From assembly GCF_019402665.1 (NCBI RefSeq), contig NZ_VSST01000033.1:1-63225 (forward strand): 63,225 nt of DNA, in the 5' to 3' direction. The notes under the pieces are model-generated. The model saw only the letters and a program-made list of their open reading frames with translations, did no database searches and was not told the origin of the DNA. Shown one piece after another: positions 39,298-48,753 of this stretch (its first letter is position 1; each line of letters opens with the position of its first letter). Source of the stretch: Bradyrhizobium canariense (GTDB lineage Bacteria; Pseudomonadota; Alphaproteobacteria; Rhizobiales; Xanthobacteraceae). A program made the position numbers and the translations under genes.

Positions 39298-40257
39298 ATG
39301 CTCGTATGGATTATCGACCAGGGTCAACTGCTCGGGATTGCTCAGATCGAATTCAATAATGCGTGGCACGAGCAGACGGGCATAGCGCGTAAAGGCGCTG
39401 GTGGGGGGAAAGCGGATCACGGTGGCGCATCGCGCAAGAAGATACATGTCGATGAGCGCGGAAGCTCCACCTTCAATTCCCATTTCCGCACTATGCAACG
39501 GCCCTGCCAGATCGGCCTGGAACCGTTTTGGTACGGCGAAGATATCGGGAAACAGACCCGATATGTGATCGAGCACCTGTGCGCTATCCGTGCACAGGAA
39601 GATCTTAACAGGCTTTGGATATGGCAAAGCCATGGCTTTACGGATTGCCATGCAGACCTGACGAAGAGCGAGCTCCGAATCGGCCCAGTACGGAGCATGC
39701 CCCATGATATCTTCGCCATTGCCGTGCCGAACATGAACGCCGATGATACTATGGCCGCTAAAGTGTTGCTCATACAAGTCCTCGATCCGCGCTCGAATCT
39801 CAGACCTGAGTTTGATGTTTCGGAAGATCAGTCGTTCGGCTTCCTCACCACAACGCCACATCAGGCAAGCGTCACAGACAATGGTGTTGGCCTCGTTATC
39901 GTCTCCTGCTTGGAACAGCTCAGTCAGTTCGTCACGTTCTCGGAAGATCTGCTCGTCCGGACGATTGATACAGTCGATCGATGGCCTATTCCACCACGGC
40001 GGGAAGAACGGGCCGGGAAACGAGAGCTGGTTGAGCCTGTCATCGCAAATCACCGGCACGCCAGCGATCTCCTCAACCGGCTCGAAGAACACCGGAAAGG
40101 CATTGCTGAACGGTTGGTCGACATAACAGGAACCGCGCCAGTCAATAACGAGCGTTCGCCCGGTCCGCTGCGCGTACGACCAGGCTGATGCCAACGACCA
40201 GAGGCAATCACCAAAGCCGGTGCGCCTCCGAGAAACAACAAAGCGTTCCTTCGTCAC
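39283..40257 (-). CDS. nodZ: Nod factor alpha-1,6-fucosyltransferase NodZ
   Basis: Transfers L-fucose from GDP-fucose to the reducing-end GlcNAc of Nod factors (GT23 family). The GTG at 40257 gives 324 residues, identical in length to Bradyrhizobium NodZ. Features: RRRTGFGDCLWSLASAWSYA start, DWRGSCYVDQPFSNAFP, the GT23 motif IGVHVRHGNGED (substrate-binding Arg/His), LCTDSAQVLDHI and SAFTRYARLLVPRIIEFDL. Last gene of the nod cluster, 165 bases after nolO, and may carry its own promoter since NodZ in B. japonicum is not NodD-dependent (established). No nod box is seen. Confidence 0.95.
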   Translation of the reverse strand: MTKERFVVSRRRTGFGDCLWSLASAWSYAQRTGRTLVIDWRGSCYVDQPFSNAFPVFFEPVEEIAGVPVICDDRLNQLSFPGPFFPPWWNRPSIDCINRPDEQIFRERDELTELFQAGDDNEANTIVCDACLMWRCGEEAERLIFRNIKLRSEIRARIEDLYEQHFSGHSIIGVHVRHGNGEDIMGHAPYWADSELALRQVCMAIRKAMALPYPKPVKIFLCTDSAQVLDHISGLFPDIFAVPKRFQADLAGPLHSAEMGIEGGASALIDMYLLARCATVIRFPPTSAFTRYARLLVPRIIEFDLSNPEQLTLVDNPYEHFAAS

Positions 40258-40422
40258 GTTATCAAACCCTTTTCGTTGCGCGAGTGTGGCGCACCAACTC
40301 ATCCGCGATGCCGATCTACGCCGGGCGCTGGTCACCTGGACGCAAGTCACCCAACCCGCAAACTCATCCTGCACGGCACTGCGATTGGCAGGTCATGCTA
40401 GAGGTGTCACATTACGCACCTT

Positions 40423-42435
40423 TTACGACGGCCCAGTCTGTGACGGATGCAGCCGAATACGACGCTGATCCCACAGCCCGCGCAGTTCGTTCAGGAGAGC
40501 TTCGCGCCTGGTCCTGTCAGAGGTGACCCTGGCGAGAAGATCGGCCAGAACAGCTTCCTTCTCGATTTGCATCAGCATGTCGAACAGGTCATGCGAGACG
40601 CGTACGCTGTCATGGCTGGAGTGACCCATGCGGATCTCGCAGATTGTCTCCTGGCGGTCTCGGCCCGCATGAGCGCGAACCCGGTAAAGAGATACATGGG
40701 GCGGCAGTGATACAGCGAGTGCGGTCCAATTTTCGAACGTTGTTGCCCGCTTTTTGATGAGGAATGACCCGACCACAAGGCCATCCAGCTCGGTCGACAA
40801 AAACGCCGTAATCGCATCGGCAACGGAATCTACGATCGGTTCGGCATTGTTGTTGAACGACGTATTAAGCAGAATCGGTACGCCCGTTCGAGCTTTGAAC
40901 GCATTGATAAGTTCCCAATAGGCGGCATTGCTCGTGCGGGACACCGTTTGCAGCCGAGCCGTACCATCGATATGCGTGATCGCGCCCAGCAACGCACGCA
41001 TGGATTCGCGCACGCGAACGACGAAATTCATGAAGGGATATTCTGCGCGACCATCCGGCAACTCAAAGAACGCGCCCGCATCCTCCTCGAGAACCGATGG
41101 CGCAAACGGTCGATAACTCTCGCGCTTCTTGACCATCGCATTGATCCGGTCCTTGTTTGCCGCGGGCCTCGGGTCCGCAAGAATGCTGCGGTTGCCGAGC
41201 GCACGAGGGCCGAACTCGGACCGGCCCTGTACCCACCCGATCACAGCGCCATCAGCGATCCACTCGGCTGCTCTGGCTGCGACGTCAGCGGTCCGTTCAA
41301 TCTCGAGGTGTCCGGCCCATCCCTTCAGTTCCTGTTCAATGCTGTCGTCGCTGCCGACATCGGGCCCCCAATAAACCGCCTGTAGTCGTTCGCGGGGCGG
41401 AGCCTGCCCGGCCTCGTTCGACACCATCAGCGCCGCACCCAATGCGCATCCGGCATCATGCGAGGCCGGCTGCACAAAAATCTCTTCGAACAGGCCTGAG
41501 TACAGCAGTTTTCCGTTTAGCGTGCAGTTGTGGGCCACCCCGCCAGCCAGGCACAACCGTTTCATTCCGGTCTGCTCACGATAATGCCGAAGAATGTGAA
41601 AGACGATCCGCTCCAGCGTCTCCTGCAATGAAGCGCTCACATCTCGGTGTTGTTGCGTGAACGGCATTCCCTTTCGCCGGACCTCGATATTGCGCAGCAA
41701 TGCCGGGCCGATACGGTCGAGGTGAACGCGGTAGGCACCGTTGGGGGAGAGCTCATAAAATCGGGAGAAAAGCTCGCGATAGCGAGCGGGATCTCCATAA
41801 GGAGCCAATCCCATGACCTTATATTCGTCGAACAGGCCGTAGCCGAGGTATCGGATCGTTTCCAGATAGAACAGTCCGAGAGAGTTGGTCTCTGGAAACG
41901 TCATGAGCTCGGTCATTTCGGTGCCCGACCCCACCGCCAACAGACCCGAGAGGAAGTCGCCACAGCCGTCGATCGCGAGAACCAGGCTTTCTTCAAAACC
42001 GGACATTGCCAAAGCGCTTACGGCATGGGCCTGATGATGGCCTACGAATGACACCCGCGAAGGGTCAACTTGGGTACCGAACTCTGCCGCGAGAAGGTGC
42101 CGCAACAGGAGATTCGCATCCAGCGGAATTGAGATCTCAGGTTGTGAGATGAACAACCGTTCGAGCATCGAATTGCAGTAGGCTTCAGTCGCGTAGAACG
42201 CAATCCGATCGACGTCGCGAAGCTCCACACCCGCGGCTGCTAGACAGTATTCAATCGCACTGCTCGGGAGCTTGTTCGAATGTTTGATGCGGTTGAGGCG
42301 CTCCTCTTCAACGGCGGCGATCACGCGACCGTCCTTGACGAGCACCGCGGCGCCGTCGTGCAGAAACGTGTTCGGTAGTTGCAGCGGGTTTTCATAGACC
42401 CTGTCAAGCCCGCCACTCAATCCTAGACACAGCAT
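40423..42435 (-). CDS. nolO: Nod factor carbamoyltransferase NolO
   Basis: O-carbamoyltransferase of the NodU/CmcH family; NolO adds a carbamoyl group (3-O) to the non-reducing end of Nod factors using carbamoyl phosphate. 670 residues, the NolO length (NodU is about 100 shorter). N-terminal Kae1-like ASKHA domain with LHDGAAVLVKDGRVIAAVEE, metal-site GHHQAHAVSALAM, DGCGD and GGVAHNCTLNGK. C-terminal YrdC-like carbamoyl-transfer domain with GRSEFGPRALGNRSILADPR and VPILLNTSFN. It lies 198 bases after nodJ with no gene between; nolM and nolN of USDA110 are not recognisable here. Confidence 0.92.
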   Translation of the reverse strand: MLCLGLSGGLDRVYENPLQLPNTFLHDGAAVLVKDGRVIAAVEEERLNRIKHSNKLPSSAIEYCLAAAGVELRDVDRIAFYATEAYCNSMLERLFISQPEISIPLDANLLLRHLLAAEFGTQVDPSRVSFVGHHQAHAVSALAMSGFEESLVLAIDGCGDFLSGLLAVGSGTEMTELMTFPETNSLGLFYLETIRYLGYGLFDEYKVMGLAPYGDPARYRELFSRFYELSPNGAYRVHLDRIGPALLRNIEVRRKGMPFTQQHRDVSASLQETLERIVFHILRHYREQTGMKRLCLAGGVAHNCTLNGKLLYSGLFEEIFVQPASHDAGCALGAALMVSNEAGQAPPRERLQAVYWGPDVGSDDSIEQELKGWAGHLEIERTADVAARAAEWIADGAVIGWVQGRSEFGPRALGNRSILADPRPAANKDRINAMVKKRESYRPFAPSVLEEDAGAFFELPDGRAEYPFMNFVVRVRESMRALLGAITHIDGTARLQTVSRTSNAAYWELINAFKARTGVPILLNTSFNNNAEPIVDSVADAITAFLSTELDGLVVGSFLIKKRATTFENWTALAVSLPPHVSLYRVRAHAGRDRQETICEIRMGHSSHDSVRVSHDLFDMLMQIEKEAVLADLLARVTSDRTRREALLNELRGLWDQRRIRLHPSQTGPS

Positions 42436-42633
42436 CTTGTTCTCCGTTCATTTTGAGAGGCCTGTTGGCCTATTTCATATCGCGTGCTTGGCGAGTAGGC
42501 TGCACGTCGCCGCGGGGCCGCAGGCATCGCCAACGAAACGAGGCTCGTATAAGCGTCGGCCGCGAACCGAAAGTTCGTTACGTCCCGTGTCTGATCTCGC
42601 ACGCGCGACGCTTCGCTTTAGGTCTTGTTCCTC
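42436..42633. other. nolO-nodJ spacer
   Basis: About 200 bases with no recognisable gene. In B. japonicum the small ORFs nolM and nolN sit here; nothing similar could be read. Confidence 0.4.
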
Positions 42634-43422
42634 TCACCGCATCAGGCGTTGCCGAAGCAGCGCAGCTGAGACGATGAAGGGAATGGCTGCGTAGATGCAA
42701 AGTGCGCCCACATGCAAACCGACGCTGTCGACCGGCCGACCGAGCATTGCTGGACGAATGAGATCGACCGAATGTGTCAGGGGCAACAAGGCCGCGATGC
42801 GTTGAAATGAACCAGGCAGCTGGCTGATTGGGAAGATCGCCCCGCTCAAATACATCATGGGCGTGAGGATAAGTGATTGGTAGAAGATGAAATAGTCGTG
42901 GCTCGGTGCAAGAGCTGAAACGACCATTGCGAGGCTCGCGAAAGCAACGCCAGTGAGGGCGATGGCTGGTAACGCATAGGGAATGGACGACCACTCTGCA
43001 TACCCCAGCGCGACGGCAACAATCGTGATCGCCGTCCCGGCGAGCAAGGCCTTGCTCGCTGCCCATGCCACTTCACCTAGAACAATGTCGCCGAGCGTAA
43101 GAGGCGTACAGAGCACCGCCTCCCACGTGCAACCTGTCTGCATGCGAGCGTAAGCCCCATAGATGGTTTCAAAGGTTGAGGAGACCATTGCGCTTGTGGC
43201 GACCATACCAGCCGCCAGAAACGCAATGTATGAAGTCCCCTCAACGCCACCTACGATCATTCCGAGGCCAAAACCAAGACCGAACAGAGAGCTCATCGGC
43301 TCGGCCAGATTCCCAAGAATCGACGCCAGAGCGACTTTCCGCCAGACCAGAAAGTTGCGGCGCCATACCGCGATCCAATTCCATGGATTGGCAGGCAGCG
43401 CGGACGCAAAACGTTGCCACAT
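42634..43422 (-). CDS. nodJ: Nod factor exporter permease NodJ
   Basis: ABC-2-type inner-membrane protein that with NodI exports lipo-chitooligosaccharides. 262 residues, six membrane helices, starting NWIAVWRRNFLVWRKVALAS. Family pieces: LFGLGFGLGMIVG, FLAAGMVATSAMVSSTFETI, YGAYARMQTGCTWEAVLCTP, and LSGAIFPISQLPGSFQRIAA. The start codon follows the nodI stop by 3 bases, so the two are translationally linked. Confidence 0.93.
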   Translation of the reverse strand: MWQRFASALPANPWNWIAVWRRNFLVWRKVALASILGNLAEPMSSLFGLGFGLGMIVGGVEGTSYIAFLAAGMVATSAMVSSTFETIYGAYARMQTGCTWEAVLCTPLTLGDIVLGEVAWAASKALLAGTAITIVAVALGYAEWSSIPYALPAIALTGVAFASLAMVVSALAPSHDYFIFYQSLILTPMMYLSGAIFPISQLPGSFQRIAALLPLTHSVDLIRPAMLGRPVDSVGLHVGALCIYAAIPFIVSAALLRQRLMR

Positions 43423-43425
43423 CGT

Positions 43426-44340
43426 TCAGTCCTTCATCTCTCGCCCGGTTAGCCGTAAGAAGACATCCTCCAGATTTGGAGGACGCTGCAGAAGGCGGAG
43501 ATCCGGACGGTTGCCAAGTCGGCGACGCACCTGCTCGGGATCCTTGACATAGCAAAACAGCGTCTCCCCGCTCACCTCAGCGTGCTGCACTTGGGTTCTG
43601 ACCAGCGGCAGCAACTCATGCGGGTCACCACCGTAAATCTCGATCACCTGACACCCGATCTGTTGCTCGATCAGAGCATGAGGCTGCCCTTCGGCGATCT
43701 TGCGGCCGTGCTCAAGCACGCACAGGCGGTCGCACAATCGCTCCGCCTCTTCCATGAAATGGGTGGTGAGAAGAATCGTTTTGCCGCGCGCTAATAGCCA
43801 GCGCAAGCGTTCCCAGATGAGATGACGGCCGTGCGGATCGAGGCCAGTCGTCGGCTCGTCAAGTACCAATACCTGCGGGTCGTTAATGAGGGCGCGTGCC
43901 AGCGTCAGTCGCCGCTTCATGCCGCCGGACAGTTCGGCGACGCGCGCGTCCGCCTTGTTCTCCAAGCGAGCGAATTCGAGCAGTGACGGCGTCACCGCTT
44001 TGACCTCGGTCGCGCTCATGCCGAAGTAGCGACCGAATACGAGCAAGTTTTCGCGCACGGTGAGCTGAAGATCGAGGTTATCGAACTGTGGGACAACCCC
44101 GATGCCCCGACGCGCCAACGGCGCACGTGCCGGCACCGGCTCGCCAAGCACGTAGATCTTACCTGCGTCGGGCGATGCAACACCGAGGATCAAACGCGCA
44201 AGCGTGCTTTTACCCGCGCCGTTTGGTCCCAGCAGACCGAAGCACTCTCCTGGCGAGACCGTAAACGAAAGAGCGTCCACGACCGTCCGGTCCTTGTAGG
44301 ACTTACTCACCTCGAAAAGGTCGATTGCCGGGCTTGACAT
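43426..44340 (-). CDS. nodI: Nod factor exporter ATPase NodI
   Basis: ABC-transporter ATPase, 304 residues from ATG 44340, the accepted NodI start region (the frame is open further but overlaps nodU). Walker A LLGPNGAGKST, Q-loop VVPQFDNLD, signature ELSGGMKRRLTLARAL, Walker B QVLVLDEPTTGLDP, switch His in LLTTHFMEEAERLCDR. Partner of NodJ. It lies 4 bases after the nodU stop. Confidence 0.95.
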   Translation of the reverse strand: MSSPAIDLFEVSKSYKDRTVVDALSFTVSPGECFGLLGPNGAGKSTLARLILGVASPDAGKIYVLGEPVPARAPLARRGIGVVPQFDNLDLQLTVRENLLVFGRYFGMSATEVKAVTPSLLEFARLENKADARVAELSGGMKRRLTLARALINDPQVLVLDEPTTGLDPHGRHLIWERLRWLLARGKTILLTTHFMEEAERLCDRLCVLEHGRKIAEGQPHALIEQQIGCQVIEIYGGDPHELLPLVRTQVQHAEVSGETLFCYVKDPEQVRRRLGNRPDLRLLQRPPNLEDVFLRLTGREMKD

Positions 44341-44344
44341 TTGC

Positions 44345-46057
44345 TTACGCGATCGCAACGGACGTTGTTCGCACCGCGTCCTTGGTCGCGGGCTTTTTCG
44401 TCCAAAGCAGGCCGTCACACCACACGTGATCGACGCGTCCCCACTGGCACGCGGCGGCAGCATCCGGGAAAAAGCCGCGTCCATGCAGATTGGCGCTGGT
44501 GTTGCAAAGCAGCGGAATGGCTGTGAGCTTCTCGTACGCGATGAGAAGCTCGACCACTTTATGCTGAGATGTTCTGGAAACCGTCTGTAGCCGAGCAGAT
44601 CCATCGAGATGCACGACGGCGGGAATTTTGTCCCGCCATTCCGGTCGCGTCTGGTGATCGAACAGCATGTACGGATCGGCTATTCCGGGGCTAAAAATCT
44701 CCGCCGCACGATCCTCCAGGCATATCGGCGCTACCGGCCTGAAATGCTCACGAAGCTTGACGTCGTTGAGATGGTCTTTCATTCCCTCCCAGCTCGCAGC
44801 CGCGAGAATGCTTCTGCCACCCAACGCACGTGGTCCGAGCTCCGCACGCCCGGCAAGGAAGATCACGGGCTTGTCACTCGCGAGGATTCCTGCAAGTTCG
44901 TCCATAGTGCAGGGCGCGCCGTCCCATCCGGGCGGGACTTCGCTGGGACGAACGGCCGGTCCACTGTAGACCGTCCATTCCAGAGCTCTAAAGCCTTGCT
45001 GTGCCGCCAGTGCACAGCAAGCAGCACCGATCGCTGAGCCGCTGTCGTTCGGAAAGGGCGGCACCCACACGTCGTCGAACAGGCCGGTCGCACGAAATGC
45101 ACTATTCCACTTGATATTCAGGCCACAGCCGCCGGCTATGCAGAGGTTACGCACCCCCGCAAGATCCGAATGTCGCTGCACAACATCAGCAATTGTGCGA
45201 ACCAGCAGGCGCTCTAGAAAGACGTGAAATGACGCAAGGATGTCTTCGGCTTGCGTGGCCTTCAATCGCAGTGCGCACGCATCGAAGAAGCCGTGCAGGG
45301 CTTCAAGTGGTGATAGTGAGCTGTTGATCTGTGCAAGCTTATGACAAGCTCCCTCAGCATCCGTGGCAAAGTGCGCCTGATAAAGCTCCTGAAACGCCTT
45401 AATAATCTCCTCGTCGGGAGCTCCGAGAGCGATATAGGCCATCAGCTTGCCGGCTATGCCGAGATCCCAGCTGGTCCGGTCTGCCCGCCTGTAAGGTCCA
45501 AAGTGATGTCCTGCCGTCGCATAGGCGTGGCCTATCATCGGAAACAGGCACTCGATGAACCGAATCCCGTGCGGCTCGACATAGTAGAGGCGCGGAAACA
45601 TGCAGCCGTCCCACACCAAGCAGAAAGCAGATTGTGCGGATTTGGCAAACGAGCTGGTGCAGTATGCGGATGCTACGTGCCCGGTGACATGCGGATAACT
45701 TTGATAGGGATATAGTTTCCCATCAAGCATAAGGCCGATGCGATCGCGGGACGCGAGGGGGCTATCGCCTTGGCGTTCGATATACGGTGCGCCCTTGAGC
45801 TTGACGGTCGTCGTCCCACTAAGGACTTCAAACTGGGATTCGAACTCTCCATCCCAGCCATCAATGACGAACTGATCGACATCGCTCGGATCAAGCCCGT
45901 GCTCCGCCAGGGCGCTAACAACGGAATCCAGGTTGTCGATGGTTTGATAACGAGGATTATTGTTCAGCTTCTCCTGCTCGACGCAGAACACCACTCGCCC
46001 GTCCTCAATCAGAGCGACGGCCCCGTCATGCGTCAACTTGATACCGCAGATACGCAT
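44345..46057 (-). CDS. nodU: Nod factor 6-O-carbamoyltransferase NodU
   Basis: Carbamoyltransferase acting at the 6-O position of the non-reducing end. 570 residues, intact. Start MRICGIKLTHDGAVALIEDG; the conserved His pair lies in HVTGHVASAYCTS; CIAGGCGLNIKWNSAF; YrdC-like part GRAELGPRALGGRSILAAAS and IPLLCNTSANLHGRGFFP. Paralogue of NolO. Known to be frameshifted in B. japonicum USDA110, so the intact copy here is informative. 11 bases after nodS. Confidence 0.93.
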   Translation of the reverse strand: MRICGIKLTHDGAVALIEDGRVVFCVEQEKLNNNPRYQTIDNLDSVVSALAEHGLDPSDVDQFVIDGWDGEFESQFEVLSGTTTVKLKGAPYIERQGDSPLASRDRIGLMLDGKLYPYQSYPHVTGHVASAYCTSSFAKSAQSAFCLVWDGCMFPRLYYVEPHGIRFIECLFPMIGHAYATAGHHFGPYRRADRTSWDLGIAGKLMAYIALGAPDEEIIKAFQELYQAHFATDAEGACHKLAQINSSLSPLEALHGFFDACALRLKATQAEDILASFHVFLERLLVRTIADVVQRHSDLAGVRNLCIAGGCGLNIKWNSAFRATGLFDDVWVPPFPNDSGSAIGAACCALAAQQGFRALEWTVYSGPAVRPSEVPPGWDGAPCTMDELAGILASDKPVIFLAGRAELGPRALGGRSILAAASWEGMKDHLNDVKLREHFRPVAPICLEDRAAEIFSPGIADPYMLFDHQTRPEWRDKIPAVVHLDGSARLQTVSRTSQHKVVELLIAYEKLTAIPLLCNTSANLHGRGFFPDAAAACQWGRVDHVWCDGLLWTKKPATKDAVRTTSVAIA

Positions 46058-46068
46058 AGTGGCTCCTC

Positions 46069-46698
46069 TCAGCCTCGGCCGTTGGGTGGGATCGAAGATG
46101 GCTCCGGATTCCGAAAGCGGACCAAAAGGCAGTCTTCGTCAGCCGACTGCCCCTGGCACTGCACGCGTTCGTCCTCAATGAGCGCTTCAGTCAAAATCGT
46201 GATGACCGTCTCGGCGCCAGCGACATGCCCCCACCGCTTGCAGGTCGCATCACGTGCAGATCCGAAGACTAGATGCCCACCCGGAGCAAGCATCTTGACC
46301 ATGTTGTCGACTGCAGTACGCATTTGTGTCATGTCTTCGAGATAATAGAGAACTTCGGCGACCACGATCAGATCGAACCGCTCTGCGGCCGAGAACTGCA
46401 GAATGTCAGTCGCCGCCCAGCTGATATGCGACCACCTCTTGGTCCGCTGGACCGCTCGACCGATCGCTCGCGGCATAACATCGATGACCGTGAGCCGTTT
46501 GCAGTGAGGAGCAAGCTTCTCTGTAAACGCACCGGCCGCGCACCCGATTTCGAGGCCATTTGAGACGGCGCTGTTCGACAGCGACAGCCGCAGCAATTGG
46601 GTGTGACGCTCACGTTCGAACGGATTATCGTCGAGCCGCCACGGATCCTCATTAGACAGCTCCCGTTCCAACGATTGATATGTCTGATGCACGTTCAC
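46069..46698 (-). CDS. nodS: Nod factor N-methyltransferase NodS
   Basis: S-adenosylmethionine-dependent methyltransferase that N-methylates the deacetylated non-reducing end made by NodB. 209 residues; SAM motif I GLEIGCAAGAFTEKLAPHCK, VIDVMPRAIGRA, FDLIVVAEVLYYLED and PGGHLVFGSARDATCKRWGH. Lies 22 bases after nodC and 11 before nodU. Confidence 0.95.
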   Translation of the reverse strand: MNVHQTYQSLERELSNEDPWRLDDNPFERERHTQLLRLSLSNSAVSNGLEIGCAAGAFTEKLAPHCKRLTVIDVMPRAIGRAVQRTKRWSHISWAATDILQFSAAERFDLIVVAEVLYYLEDMTQMRTAVDNMVKMLAPGGHLVFGSARDATCKRWGHVAGAETVITILTEALIEDERVQCQGQSADEDCLLVRFRNPEPSSIPPNGRG

Positions 46699-46720
46699 GA
46701 CCTAATCTCCTACAAGCTGC

Positions 46721-48079
46721 TCACTCAGTCTCGGCCGCAATGCCATCCGGCGCGATCAGCTGCGATGGAGCGCGCGAAAGACCCGCCCTGCGAATTGCGC
46801 CAGGCATTTCCAATCCGGGGTTAAGGCTTGGTCCAGTTGTCGCGTCTTCGGTCGAGGCCTTCGATTCATCAACGTCTGGTGATTTCGCTATTTTGCGCGA
46901 GAGCCAATCGCTGTTGCTCAAGGTGCAGAGCGCATAGGCTTTCATCGGGAGCAGGAGGAAGATGTTGATCGGGGTGTGCAGCGAGAAGCCGAGAAATCGA
47001 AGCTCGCCGGCGCGCAGGGCTGCCACGCTGCATCGAATCATGGTCATCGCGACGATGGTCAGACCGGTCCACCAGGGCACGGTGCCCGTAAGCGCGAGCT
47101 GAGCGAGCGCGGCAATCGATGAGATGGCGAGCAGCAGCGGGCCGAGGTTCTGTCCAGCCACGTCCAGCGTGAGGTACCGGTCGAGGCCGGGCAGCAGGTG
47201 CAAACCGAGCAGGGTGTCGCGGTAGGTGCTGCGCGCCCAGCGGAGCTGTTGGCGCAGATACGGCAAGAGCGTGTCCGGGACCACCGTGGCGGCGATGGCG
47301 TCCGGAACGTACTCCGTTCGGAACCCTGCCTTGAGCATGAGGATGGTCAGATGACGGTCCTCACCGAAGTCGCTGGGTTTTCCCCGGAAGAACTGCGTCT
47401 CGTATTGCTCGAGCAGCAACAGCAGTGCGGATCGCCGGTACATGGCGCACGGCCCACAGCAGCACATGACGGCACCAAACCGCGTCTGCGCCGCGCGCTC
47501 CTCGTTGCAAGCCAACCAGTACTCCATGTCGATCAATCGGGTCAGCCAGCTGTCGTTTCGGTTGCTGGCCTTCAATTGGCCCATGGCCGCGCCGACGGCT
47601 GGATCCTGCATCTTGCGCACGAGCTTGCTGACCACGTCGCTGTCGATTTCCGTGTCGGAGTCGACGTTGAGCACGAGATCGCCGAATGAGCGGCGAATCG
47701 CTGCGATCTGCGCCTTGCGTTTTCCAACATTGCTTGGCAGCAGAATGAAGGTGAATCTCGGGTCATACGCGTAGCTCGCGTGGACCGCGGCCACTGCGCC
47801 GACATTTGCAGAGCCGTCGTCGACCACGTAGACCTGCAATCGCCCTGGGTAATCCTGACTTGCGATAGACTTCAGGCAGGCCGCCAGCGTGCGCGGGTCC
47901 TCGTTGAAGCAGGGCACGATGACATCGACGCTGTGCAGAGCATCGGCGTCGACCGGGTCGTACGGCGGCAGTGGAGCGTCGCTTTGCAGCGCATAAAGCG
48001 CCTGCGCGCTCTTGTGGACGCTGGAGAGCAACGCGTAGGAGGCAACAGCAGCGGTGCTGATGGTGGCAAGCAGGCTCAT
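46721..48079 (-). CDS. nodC: N-acetylglucosaminyltransferase NodC
   Basis: Processive GT2 glycosyltransferase building the chitooligosaccharide backbone at the inner membrane. 452 residues. N-terminal membrane segment LLATISTAAVASYALLSSVH; UDP-binding YVVDDGS; LNVDSDTEID; GEDRHLTI; processivity motif QQLRWARST; then three C-terminal helices. The C-terminal tail is shorter than the roughly 480 residues I remember for B. japonicum NodC. A copy of its first 280 or so bases is found at 61.2-61.5 kb. 14 bases after nodB. Confidence 0.95.
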   Translation of the reverse strand: MSLLATISTAAVASYALLSSVHKSAQALYALQSDAPLPPYDPVDADALHSVDVIVPCFNEDPRTLAACLKSIASQDYPGRLQVYVVDDGSANVGAVAAVHASYAYDPRFTFILLPSNVGKRKAQIAAIRRSFGDLVLNVDSDTEIDSDVVSKLVRKMQDPAVGAAMGQLKASNRNDSWLTRLIDMEYWLACNEERAAQTRFGAVMCCCGPCAMYRRSALLLLLEQYETQFFRGKPSDFGEDRHLTILMLKAGFRTEYVPDAIAATVVPDTLLPYLRQQLRWARSTYRDTLLGLHLLPGLDRYLTLDVAGQNLGPLLLAISSIAALAQLALTGTVPWWTGLTIVAMTMIRCSVAALRAGELRFLGFSLHTPINIFLLLPMKAYALCTLSNSDWLSRKIAKSPDVDESKASTEDATTGPSLNPGLEMPGAIRRAGLSRAPSQLIAPDGIAAETE

Positions 48080-48093
48080 GGGAATCGATCTAT

Positions 48094-48753
48094 TCAGTGA
48101 GGTTGAGGAAGCGACCGGATTGCAAATCCACGGTCATGCAGTGCTGGAATGAGTTGGGCGAGCGCCGTCACGGTCTGGTCGCGCTGACCAGAATGAGGGC
48201 AGCGTCCCAACTCGTCGGGAGGGCAGCCGTCGTGCAGGAGCACGATTGCGCCTGGCCTGACCGAGGCCAACACTGCGGCAACAATCGCCTCGACGCCCGG
48301 ACGAGCCCAATCTTGCGGATCGACTGACCAGTGCAGGGCTGCCAGCTCGGCCTTCGCCGACGCGGCGAAGACCTCCTTGCTCCAGATCCCGTACGGCGCA
48401 CGTATGTGCCGCACAGAGGCTCCGGGGCAGGCCATTCCGATGACCTTATTCGTCGTGAGGATCTCGTATTCCACCTCATCCCGCATGCATTTGGCCAATT
48501 CCGGGTGCGTCATTGTGTGGTTTGCGACCTCGTGCCCTTCTGCGATCATGCGCTGGATCAGCTGCGGCTGGCCCGCCGCGTATGCACCGATCACGCAGAA
48601 GGTCGCGGGCGTCCGATGCTGCGTCAGCACATCCAGGATAGCCGGCGTGCAAAGCGGGTTGGGACCATCATCAAAGCTCAGATAGACGCAGGGCTCTCCG
48701 CCGGCCTCGGCGTAGTCGCTCCGCGCTTCAGTGAAGTCGTTTGTGGACCTCAC
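48094..48753 (-). CDS. nodB: Chitooligosaccharide deacetylase NodB
   Basis: NodB-homology polysaccharide deacetylase removing the N-acetyl group at the non-reducing end. 219 residues. Motif 1 YLSFDDGPNP (catalytic Asp pair), motif 2 EVANHTMTHPELA (His-xxx-His metal ligands), motif 3 IRAPYGIWSKEV, motif 4 DPQDWARPG and IVLLHDG. Start overlaps the nodA stop by 4 bases. Confidence 0.96.
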   Translation of the reverse strand: MRSTNDFTEARSDYAEAGGEPCVYLSFDDGPNPLCTPAILDVLTQHRTPATFCVIGAYAAGQPQLIQRMIAEGHEVANHTMTHPELAKCMRDEVEYEILTTNKVIGMACPGASVRHIRAPYGIWSKEVFAASAKAELAALHWSVDPQDWARPGVEAIVAAVLASVRPGAIVLLHDGCPPDELGRCPHSGQRDQTVTALAQLIPALHDRGFAIRSLPQPH

